This document shows, one piece after another, positions 1 to 5,303 of a DNA stretch of 5,807 nt; the first letter of the stretch is position 1, and every line of letters begins with the position of its first letter. Below the pieces are notes generated by a model, which saw only the letters and a program-made list of their open reading frames with translations, was not told the origin of the DNA and searched no databases. A program made the position numbers and the translations under genes. This DNA is from an uncultured Pelagibacteraceae bacterium (GTDB lineage Bacteria; Pseudomonadota; Alphaproteobacteria; Pelagibacterales; Pelagibacteraceae): contig CACJYH010000028.1 in NCBI GenBank assembly GCA_902597695.1, positions 1 through 5,807 of the forward strand, given 5' to 3'.

Positions 1-731
1 AGTTTTTTATCATTATTGTATGGGATGCCCATACCTCCCCCAAGGTCAATAAAATCAAAATTATATTGGGTTTTTTTGATGATTTTATCTAATATTCTTA
101 ACATTTTTTCATAGGGTTTATGATCTAAAATTTGACTTCCAATATGAACACTTAAACATTTTAAATTAATATTTTTAGAATTCTTACAATATCTCACAAG
201 TTCAAAAAATGTTTTATCATTAACTCCAAATTTATTATCTTTTTTACCTGTCGATATTTGGCTCAAAGTTTTCGCATCAGTATTTGGGTTTAATCTAATA
301 CCAATATTAACTTGTTTTTTTTTTATTTTAGCAATTTTATCAATTTCTATGATTTCGCTTTTGGACTCTGAATTTATTAATAAAATATTTTTATCAATTG
401 CAAAATTGATTTCTTTGGAAGTCTTACCAACTCCTGAAAAAACAATCTTCTTTGGACTAATTCCAGCCTTAAGAGCTAACATTAATTCACCCATTGATAC
501 AACATCTGCCCCAAGTCCAAATTTTTTTATTTCTTTTATTAAATTTAAGTTAGTATTTGATTTAATAGCAAAACAAATTAATGGTGATATGGATTTAAAA
601 TTTTTTTTAAAATCATTTATATTTTCTCTAAGTTGTTTATACGAGTAGCAATATGCAGGTGTTCCATATTTTTTAGCAATATTTTGCAGGATTGTATTTT
701 CAATCTTAAGTTTACTATTTAAAAATCTCAT
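1..731 (-). CDS. lysA: Diaminopimelate decarboxylase, N-terminal 243 residues (3' end outside window)
   Basis: A PLP-dependent fold-type III decarboxylase that converts meso-diaminopimelate to L-lysine, the last step of lysine synthesis, in the cytoplasm. My translation of the minus strand from the ATG at 731 stays open to position 1. It shows the family landmarks in order: the PLP-lysine motif FAIKSN (Lys57), GLGADVVSMGEL (about 72-83), FSGVGKT (98-104), RLNP and ISTGKKDNKFGV (146-170), HIGSQI (196-201) and the phosphate-binding DLGGGMGIPY (229-238). HIGSQ together with GGG-GIPY favours LysA over ornithine or arginine decarboxylases. The family is usually a little over 400 residues, so roughly 40% lies beyond the left edge. 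The start ATG shares one base with the stop of the upstream lipoprotein gene (TAATG), so translation is probably coupled. No Shine-Dalgarno sequence is visible. Confidence 0.95.
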   Translation of the reverse strand, partial: MRFLNSKLKIENTILQNIAKKYGTPAYCYSYKQLRENINDFKKNFKSISPLICFAIKSNTNLNLIKEIKKFGLGADVVSMGELMLALKAGISPKKIVFSGVGKTSKEINFAIDKNILLINSESKSEIIEIDKIAKIKKKQVNIGIRLNPNTDAKTLSQISTGKKDNKFGVNDKTFFELVRYCKNSKNINLKCLSVHIGSQILDHKPYEKMLRILDKIIKKTQYNFDFIDLGGGMGIPYNNDKK

Positions 732-862
732 TAAGCTTTATTTAGAAAGTAGCTTGGTATTTTTGAATTACTTTGAGATTCTTTATAGACTGGGTCTCCT
801 TTTTTTCCACAAGCGATCAATGTAGAAAATACAATTATTGCTAAAATAATCTTTTTTTTCAT
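731..862 (-). CDS. Small LptM-like lipoprotein (43 aa precursor) between argH and lysA
   Basis: A short gene read directly from the minus strand: ATG at 862, TAA at 733-731. The product starts with MKKK, then a hydrophobic stretch (residues 5-16) and a lipobox ending L-I-A-Cys18, followed by GKKGDPVYK. This is a type II signal peptide giving a mature lipoprotein of only about 26 residues. The CGxKGxxxY sequence after the acylated cysteine resembles LptM (YifL) lipoproteins, which in E. coli associate with the LPS translocon protein LptD and help it mature; the E. coli protein has CGLKGPLY, so this one carries one extra residue before the tyrosine. Its start overlaps the argH stop (ATGA, 4 bases) and its stop overlaps the lysA start (1 base). 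A lipoprotein gene between argH and lysA is a recurring alphaproteobacterial arrangement. That the ORF is a lipoprotein is strongly supported; the LptM role is inferred from motif and position. Confidence 0.88.
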   Translation of the reverse strand: MKKKIILAIIVFSTLIACGKKGDPVYKESQSNSKIPSYFLNKA

Positions 863-2250
863 TTTTTTCTTTTATATTTCAATATCATTTTTTTAATATT
901 ATCAAAAGATGTTCCACCATATGATTTCTTAGAATTTACAGAATTCTTTAAATCAAACACTTTTAATACATCATTTGATAGTTTTGGTTCAATTTTTTTA
1001 AGTTCAGCCAGCGTTAATTGATCGAGATTTTTTTTCTTTTTTTCAGCAAAGTTCACAATATTAGCAGTAACTTTGTATGCTTTTCTAAATGGCATTGAGT
1101 GATTTTTTACGAGATAATCTGCAAGATCAGTTGCAGTCAAATATCCTGTGTTAGCTAATTCTATCATTTGTTTTTTATTTGGTGTTAAATTTTTAAGAAT
1201 CTCATCAAGTATTTTTAAACAATTTTGTAGTGTATCATTAGATTTAAAAACAATTTCCTTATCGTCTTGAAGATCTTTGTAGTAAGATAAAGGTAAACTT
1301 TTTAAAACTGTAAGCATAGAAAACAAATTACCATAAATAATTCCAGACTTTCCTCGTAAAAATTCCAAAAGATCTGGATTTTTTTTTTGTGGCATTATCG
1401 AAGAACCAGTTACAACTTTATCTGATAAATTTATTAACTTGAAAGCATCAGAGTTCCATATGATAAGTTCCTCAGCTATTCTAGAAATATGCATAGCACA
1501 GACTGAAATTGAGTAAAGAAAATCTAGCACAAAATCCCTATCAGAAATTGTATCTATTGAGTTATTAGTTGGTTTTGTAAATCCAAGTTTTTTTGTAGTG
1601 TAATTTCTATCAATATTAAAAGATGTTCCAGTTAAAGCGGCAACACCTAAAGGATTTTCATTTAAGTTATCTAAATTATTTATGAATCTCTTTTGATCTC
1701 TTTTAAACATTTCAACATAAGCCATTAAATAGTGGCCAAATGAAACTGGCTGAGCATTTTTTAAATGAGTAAATCCAGGCATAAGAGTATATATATTTTT
1801 CTCTGCTGCTCTTATTACACTTTTGATTATAACATCTAATAAAATATTAATTTCTTTGGTTGATGATTTCATCCAAATTTTCAAGTCTGTAATCACCTGA
1901 TCATTTCTGGATCGTGCCGTGTGAATAAAACCCGCATCTTCGCCAATTATTTCAAAAAGTCTTTTTTCAATATTTATATGAATATCCTCATACTTTTTAT
2001 TAAATTCAAATTTTTTGTTTGTTATCTCTTTTTTGATTTTGTTTAGACCATAAACAATCTTATTCTTTATTTTAAAAGAAATAATTTTTTGTTTAAACAA
2101 CATTTCGACATGTGCAATAGATCCAATTATATCTTCTTTATATAGTCTCTTATCAACATCAATAGAATTTCCCACTTTTTGAAAAATTGATGAAGTGTTT
2201 TTTTTTATTCTATTGCCCCATATTGCCTGGTTGTTTTTATTTTTCGACAT
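859..2250 (-). CDS. argH: Argininosuccinate lyase
   Basis: Cleaves argininosuccinate to arginine and fumarate, the last step of arginine synthesis; cytoplasmic homotetramer of the fumarase/aspartase superfamily. At 463 residues it is full length. The N-terminal QAIWGNRI (8-15) is typical. Further landmarks are HTARSRNDQ (110-118), MPGFTHLKNAQP (157-168, with the likely catalytic base His162), the mobile signature loop GSSIMPQKKNP (282-292, with the likely catalytic Ser283) and the C-terminal SYGGTS (443-448). All expected active-site motifs are intact. It is the first gene of the argH-lipoprotein-lysA operon, and its TGA stop overlaps the next ATG by four bases. Start choice: the ATG at 2250 lies 8 bases after a perfect TATAAT, leaving almost no room for a leader, and no Shine-Dalgarno sequence is present. 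A run of ten A residues (coding sense) lies in the signature loop. Confidence 0.97.
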   Translation of the reverse strand: MSKNKNNQAIWGNRIKKNTSSIFQKVGNSIDVDKRLYKEDIIGSIAHVEMLFKQKIISFKIKNKIVYGLNKIKKEITNKKFEFNKKYEDIHINIEKRLFEIIGEDAGFIHTARSRNDQVITDLKIWMKSSTKEINILLDVIIKSVIRAAEKNIYTLMPGFTHLKNAQPVSFGHYLMAYVEMFKRDQKRFINNLDNLNENPLGVAALTGTSFNIDRNYTTKKLGFTKPTNNSIDTISDRDFVLDFLYSISVCAMHISRIAEELIIWNSDAFKLINLSDKVVTGSSIMPQKKNPDLLEFLRGKSGIIYGNLFSMLTVLKSLPLSYYKDLQDDKEIVFKSNDTLQNCLKILDEILKNLTPNKKQMIELANTGYLTATDLADYLVKNHSMPFRKAYKVTANIVNFAEKKKKNLDQLTLAELKKIEPKLSNDVLKVFDLKNSVNSKKSYGGTSFDNIKKMILKYKRKK

Positions 2251-2258
2251 GATAATTA

Positions 2259-2287
2259 ATTATACCTATTTAACATGAGATTTTTAA
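2259..2287 (-). promoter_or_regulatory. Probable argH operon promoter giving a leaderless mRNA
   Basis: On the minus strand a perfect -10 hexamer TATAAT (2264-2259) lies 17 bases from a weak -35 match TTAAAA (2287-2282, 4 of 6 to TTGACA). The -10 ends 8 bases before the argH ATG, so transcription would begin within a base or two of the start codon. The -35 element lies inside codons 3-5 of the divergent TlpA-like gene. The promoter is predicted from sequence alone; in such AT-rich DNA a TATAAT can occur by chance, but position and spacing support it. Confidence 0.55.
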
Positions 2288-2784
2288 TAATATTTGCTTT
2301 TTTAATATCTAATTGTGTAGCCGCAGAAATCAAAGACATAAAAAATCTTGTTATCAATAAAGAGCTTAAAAAATATGATGGATTAACGTTTTTAGATGAT
2401 AAGAGTAATGAAATTCAACTTGATCAATTTAAAGGCAATTTGGTTTTACTCAATTTTTGGGCAACTTGGTGCGCCCCATGTAAAGAGGAAATGCCATCTC
2501 TTGATCAATTGCAATCTCAAAAAAATTTAAACAATCTAAAAATATTTCCGATTAATGTTGGTCAGGATAATATAGAAAAAGCCTCCAAATTTTTTGAGGA
2601 TTTAGGTATAGATAATCTTAAGATATATTTCGACTCACCAATTACCTTAGCGAAAAAGTTTGGACTAAGAGGAGTGCCTACCACAATTTTGATAAACAAG
2701 GACGGATATGAGTTTGCAAGAATTGTTGGGTCAATTGATTTTAAGGAAAAAAATTTTGTTGAATGGTTGGCTAGTTACAACTAA
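2275..2784 (+). CDS. Exported TlpA-like thiol-disulfide oxidoreductase
   Basis: A thioredoxin-fold protein of the TlpA/ResA group, which reduces disulfides in periplasmic proteins such as apocytochromes or cytochrome oxidase assembly factors. It has an N-terminal export signal (hydrophobic residues 3-13, possible signal peptidase I cleavage after Ala17 in CVAA-E), then a thioredoxin domain with LLNFWATWCAPCKEEMPSL (58-76) containing the active-site pair Cys66/Cys69, and the cis-proline motif RGVPTT (132-137, Pro135). The 169-residue length fits a one-domain exported thioredoxin. Cys14 sits in I-S-N-C, a poor lipobox because Asn precedes the cysteine, so membrane anchoring is possible but unsupported. 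It is divergent from argH with 24 bases between starts, an arrangement known from other alphaproteobacteria. Its stop overlaps the stop of the convergent downstream gene. No Shine-Dalgarno sequence precedes the ATG. The client protein cannot be told from sequence. Confidence 0.9.
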   Translation: MRFLIIFAFLISNCVAAEIKDIKNLVINKELKKYDGLTFLDDKSNEIQLDQFKGNLVLLNFWATWCAPCKEEMPSLDQLQSQKNLNNLKIFPINVGQDNIEKASKFFEDLGIDNLKIYFDSPITLAKKFGLRGVPTTILINKDGYEFARIVGSIDFKEKNFVEWLASYN

Positions 2785-2984
2785 TTTTTGAAAAAATATG
2801 CAAAACCAACCAAAGCAATTATTGCAATAAATTGGAGCAAAACTCTTAACTGCATTAATTTATTAGAATATTTTTTGCTGGTTTCACCACCTTTAAATAA
2901 AGTTCCGATACCAAGAATTAAAACTATCCCAACTGCCATTAACAAAACTATAGATAATATTTTAACTACTATTCCAGATATCAT
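2781..2984 (-). CDS. Small twin-transmembrane HIG1-domain protein (67 aa)
   Basis: A small inner-membrane protein with two predicted helices, about residues 6-30 and 48-65, joined by a polar loop FKGGETSKKYSNK, as in HIG1 proteins (bacterial relatives of mitochondrial Rcf1/HIGD, linked to cytochrome oxidase). At the start of helix 2, SNKLMQLRVLLQ follows the spacing of the HIG1 signature (Q/I)x3(R/H)xRx3Q, with Arg47 and Gln51 kept and Asn41 and Gln45 in the first two positions. I chose the ATG at 2984, which puts a membrane segment right after the start as usual in the family. A longer reading from a GTG at 3032 adds 16 residues (starting CELCFFIF) and would leave one base to the divergent esterase gene, so it is less likely. 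The TAG stop overlaps the TAA of the TlpA-like gene (CTAA, 2781-2784). Its precise role is unknown. Confidence 0.82.
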   Translation of the reverse strand: MISGIVVKILSIVLLMAVGIVLILGIGTLFKGGETSKKYSNKLMQLRVLLQFIAIIALVGFAYFFKN

Positions 2985-3033
2985 GAAGGTATTGTAGGGT
3001 GTTTTAAAAATAAAAAAACATAATTCACACACT
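2985..3033. promoter_or_regulatory. Divergent start region between the HIG1 and esterase genes, likely two promoters
   Basis: This 49-base gap must drive both neighbours outward, if the HIG1 start at 2984 is right. On the minus strand TACAAT (2996-2991, 5 of 6 to TATAAT) ends 6 bases before the HIG1 ATG. On the plus strand CATAAT (3019-3024, 5 of 6) ends 9 bases before the esterase ATG. I see no convincing -35 for either. If these are -10 boxes, both transcripts have almost no leader. The assignment is tentative because the DNA is so AT-rich. Confidence 0.35.
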
Positions 3034-3693
3034 ATGACATTTTGCCTAGATACAGTAATGGTTAAACCAGAGGCTAATACTAAGATTAAAAATGCTATTA
3101 TCTTACTTCATGGTTATGGTGGTGATGGTAAGGATATTAGTATGCTCTCATTGAACTGGAAAAGACATTTACCCAATACTATTTTTATTTGTCCCAATGG
3201 TCATGAACCATGCAGTATAAACCCAAATGGATATCAGTGGTTTGATTTAAGCAAGGATGATCCAGAGTATATTTTGGACCAATCTATAAAAGCTGAAAAA
3301 AAATTATCAAAATTTATTGATGAAATTAAAAAAGAATTTAATTTTGAAAATAATCAAATTTGTTTATCTGGTTTTAGTCAAGGTTGTATGATGTCAATAA
3401 ACTTAGGACTTACTTCTGAAAAACCTTTTAATTGTGTTGTGGGTTTTTCTGGAAAAATTATTGATGAAAAGGATTTGAAATTAAGAAAAAAAAACTCATC
3501 AAGTATTTTACTAATTCATGGTGATTCTGATCAAGTTGTCTCACCAAATTTTATGTTAGAGGCAAAAGATTTTTTTATGCGAAATAATATAGACATTGAG
3601 ACGCATCTCATAAAAAATTGTGACCACCATATTCCTATAAATGCCTCAAGTATTGCATTGAATTATATCTTAAAAAAATTTAATAATTCCTAA
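3034..3693 (+). CDS. Carboxylesterase/phospholipase family alpha/beta hydrolase
   Basis: A cytoplasmic serine hydrolase of the YpfH / acyl-protein thioesterase group (carboxylesterase II, phospholipase/carboxylesterase family), which acts on short carboxylic esters or thioesters; the natural substrate is not predictable. At 219 residues it is full length. Strand 1 leads into the oxyanion motif LLHGYGGDG (24-32). The nucleophile elbow is GFSQG (113-117, Ser115), the acid is Asp166 in HGDSDQVV (162-169), and the histidine is most likely His198 in CDHHIP (196-201), with His199 the alternative. ICPNGHEPC and YQWFDL (52-60, 67-72) match the lid region of the family. No signal peptide is seen. The ATG at 3034 sits 9 bases after a CATAAT hexamer and lacks a Shine-Dalgarno sequence; an internal ATG at codon 9 is an alternative start. 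The gene is transcribed alone, with the HNH gene following after 37 bases with its own promoter. Confidence 0.9.
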   Translation: MTFCLDTVMVKPEANTKIKNAIILLHGYGGDGKDISMLSLNWKRHLPNTIFICPNGHEPCSINPNGYQWFDLSKDDPEYILDQSIKAEKKLSKFIDEIKKEFNFENNQICLSGFSQGCMMSINLGLTSEKPFNCVVGFSGKIIDEKDLKLRKKNSSSILLIHGDSDQVVSPNFMLEAKDFFMRNNIDIETHLIKNCDHHIPINASSIALNYILKKFNNS

Positions 3694-3696
3694 ATA

Positions 3697-3725
3697 TTGA
3701 AAAAAATTTTTATTTAAGTTAAAAT
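3697..3725 (+). promoter_or_regulatory. Sigma70-like promoter of the HNH gene, predicted leaderless
   Basis: TTGAAA (3697-3702, 5 of 6 to TTGACA), a 17-base spacer, then TAAAAT (3720-3725, 5 of 6 to TATAAT). This is the best promoter match in the window. It begins 4 bases after the esterase stop codon. The -10 ends only 5 bases before the ATG at 3731, so the expected start of transcription falls on or next to the start codon. This also suggests the HNH gene is not simply read through from the esterase gene. Confidence 0.6.
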
Positions 3726-3730
3726 TTGAT

Positions 3731-4300
3731 ATGAACAATTTTATTGATCAAGATGTTTCACTAGAAAAATGTCCTGCACTAGTTTTAAACGCTGATTATA
3801 GACCATTGAGTTACTATCCTCTATCGCTGTGGTCATGGCAAGATACTGTGAAATCAGTTTTTCTAGATCGTGTAATTATAGTCAGTAATTATGACCGTGT
3901 TGTAAGAAGTCCTTCATTCAATATGCAATTGCCTAGTGTAATTGCTCTAAAAGATTATATTATTCCTCAATCTAAACCAAGTTTTACAAGGTTTAATGTT
4001 TTTCTTAGAGATAAGTTTTCCTGTCAGTATTGTGGCAGCAACGAGGAGTTAACCTTTGACCATTTATTACCTAGATCAAAAGGTGGAGAAACTAATTGGG
4101 ATAACGTTGTTACGGCATGTTCAGCTTGTAATGTTAAAAAAGGAGGCAAACTATTAAAATTATCGGGCATGAAATTGACGCAATATCCTTTTCAACCCTC
4201 TACAGAAGACTTACATCGTAATGGAAAAAATTTTCCCCCAAATTATTTACATAAAAGCTGGATGGACTATTTATATTGGGATGTTGAATTAGAAGCTTAA
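3731..4300 (+). CDS. HNH endonuclease family protein (conserved, role unknown)
   Basis: A 189-residue protein with an HNH (beta-beta-alpha metal) nuclease fold. The N-terminal half has the motif ALVLNADYRPLSYYPLSLWS (16-35), typical of a widespread alphaproteobacterial HNH protein. The nuclease core holds a structural zinc site from CQYC (Cys98, Cys101) and CSAC (Cys130, Cys133), the HNH residues in FDHLLPRSKGG (109-119, Asp110 and His111), TNWDN (121-125) and Asn134 after the second cysteine pair. All core residues are present, so it should bind metal and nucleic acid. No restriction methylase, toxin-antitoxin partner or phage gene is nearby, so a host DNA or RNA processing role is more plausible than defence, but this is inference. 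Start: the ATG at 3731 immediately follows a good promoter with no room for a ribosome site. It converges on coq7 with 3 bases between stop codons. Confidence 0.92.
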   Translation: MNNFIDQDVSLEKCPALVLNADYRPLSYYPLSLWSWQDTVKSVFLDRVIIVSNYDRVVRSPSFNMQLPSVIALKDYIIPQSKPSFTRFNVFLRDKFSCQYCGSNEELTFDHLLPRSKGGETNWDNVVTACSACNVKKGGKLLKLSGMKLTQYPFQPSTEDLHRNGKNFPPNYLHKSWMDYLYWDVELEA

Positions 4301-4303
4301 GTT

Positions 4304-4834
4304 TTATACTTTTTCTGATATTCGAATTGCAATTTTTGAACCTGTTTTTATTATTTTATCCATAATTGAGTAAATCCCTTTTTTGGTAGCTCCTTTTTCA
4401 TAAGCAATATCCTTATGATGAAGCTCATCTTCTCTAAATTTTATAATTTTCTTTTTTAGATTTTTTTCTTCTGGACCAAGTTGATTTATTTGGTCTTGGT
4501 AATGTTTATCTATTACTTCTTCAACGGAGGCAGTACATAGCATAGCTGCTTTTTTCCCAAGAATAGTAGACCCAAAACCTAAACCTACACCTAGCAGATC
4601 CCACAATGGCAAAAATTTTGTTGGCTCAATATTTCTTTTTTTTATTTCGTTTTCAAAAAATTGACAATGTTCAACTTCATGTTCTTTCATATCCTCAATT
4701 GTTTTTTTTAAATTGTCATTTTTAACAATTGTATTTAAAGCTAATAGCTGACCTTCATAAATTTTGACAGCACCTCTCTCGCCTGCATGGTCAACTCTAA
4801 TAAATTCTTCAACTCTTCTATTTGTTTTTTTCAT
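4304..4834 (-). CDS. coq7: Coq7-type demethoxyubiquinone hydroxylase
   Basis: A di-iron monooxygenase that hydroxylates 5-demethoxyubiquinone (C6 position) late in ubiquinone synthesis; a peripheral membrane protein on the inner leaflet. The 176-residue length matches a single Coq7 domain. The carboxylate/histidine iron ligands can be placed by comparison with human COQ7: Glu19 in VDHAGE, Glu53 and His56 in EHEVEH, Glu105 in SVEE, Glu137 and His140 in EDELHH. The middle section FLPLWDLLGVGLGFGST (74-90) and the C-terminal GSKIAIRISEKV also match the family. No ligand is missing. It is the last gene of yqaA-dsbB-coq7: its start lies inside the end of dsbB (17-base overlap) and there is no ribosome site, so translation is probably coupled. 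It makes the quinone that DsbB uses, which fits the gene order. No terminator hairpin is visible before the convergent HNH gene. Confidence 0.95.
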   Translation of the reverse strand: MKKTNRRVEEFIRVDHAGERGAVKIYEGQLLALNTIVKNDNLKKTIEDMKEHEVEHCQFFENEIKKRNIEPTKFLPLWDLLGVGLGFGSTILGKKAAMLCTASVEEVIDKHYQDQINQLGPEEKNLKKKIIKFREDELHHKDIAYEKGATKKGIYSIMDKIIKTGSKIAIRISEKV

Positions 4835-5303
4835 ATTTAGTAAAAATTTTTGCTAGGGTTATAATAAATAATATACTTATTACAATATTAATAGTAGTTA
4901 GTGATAATCCTAAAATCCTAAATGTCACATCTTTACAGCTTATAGTCTTTTCACTTAGTTGATTTAGTAATTCCTCTTTACTTACATTTTCAGAAAAGTT
5001 TTTTACACCACAAACAGTTGATTCTTGAAAAATGCCTTGTTCTATGCCGAAATGATACAATGAAATAAAAAAAGAAAAAATAAAAGTTAGTATTAAAAGC
5101 AAAATAAAGAAATTTTCATTTTTCTTTATAATAAACATTAGAGATATCAAAATTATACTTAACCCATAAGGAATTCTCTCTATCAAACATAAATTACATG
5201 GTTGGTGGCCCAGAACATGCTCTATAAAATAAGCAGAAATCAAAGCTATTAGACTAATTAGAAAAATTATTCTCAAGTAAATTTCAGTTTTAAGATTAAA
5301 CAT
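4818..5303 (-). CDS. dsbB: Disulfide bond formation protein DsbB
   Basis: An inner-membrane oxidase that reoxidises a periplasmic DsbA-type thiol oxidase and passes the electrons to ubiquinone. The 161 residues form four hydrophobic helices (about 8-29, 46-60, 64-84 and 128-153). The quinone-linked pair is Cys36/Cys39 in QPCNLCLIER, and Arg43 stands where E. coli has Arg48, a residue important for quinone reaction. The second periplasmic loop after YHFGIEQG carries Cys98 (TVCG) and Cys123 (ISCKD), matching Cys104/Cys130 of E. coli. The C-terminal RILGLSLTTIN (129-139) is typical of DsbB. All four redox cysteines are present. It overlaps yqaA upstream by 8 bases and coq7 downstream by 17, consistent with one operon. 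Its DsbA partner is not in the window. The ATG at 5303 has no Shine-Dalgarno sequence. Confidence 0.93.
   Translation of the reverse strand: MFNLKTEIYLRIIFLISLIALISAYFIEHVLGHQPCNLCLIERIPYGLSIILISLMFIIKKNENFFILLLILTFIFSFFISLYHFGIEQGIFQESTVCGVKNFSENVSKEELLNQLSEKTISCKDVTFRILGLSLTTINIVISILFIITLAKIFTKYEKNK

Noticed and set aside
349..648. Plus-strand 99-residue open frame within lysA.
   Set aside because: It is antisense to a well-supported lysA coding frame with all family motifs, and its product is low-complexity and resembles no family I know.
2788..2997. Plus-strand 69-residue open frame opposite the HIG1 gene.
   Set aside because: It mirrors the HIG1 coding region on the other strand. The HIG1 frame has two clear membrane helices and a family signature, while this frame has no recognisable features.
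3694..3730. A-run followed by T-run (AAAAAAATTTTT) after the esterase stop as a possible terminator.
   Set aside because: It has no GC stem and no loop, so it cannot form an intrinsic terminator. The bases are better explained as the promoter spacer of the HNH gene.
3731..4300. HNH gene as part of a restriction, homing or other defence system.
   Set aside because: There is no methylase, intein, intron or phage gene nearby. The neighbours are all housekeeping genes and the protein fits a widespread core alphaproteobacterial family.
4290..4310. Palindromic AAGCTT/CTTAAG bases at the HNH/coq7 junction as a terminator or operator.
   Set aside because: The palindromes are only six bases long, lie mostly in the HNH coding end, and form no hairpin with a T-run.
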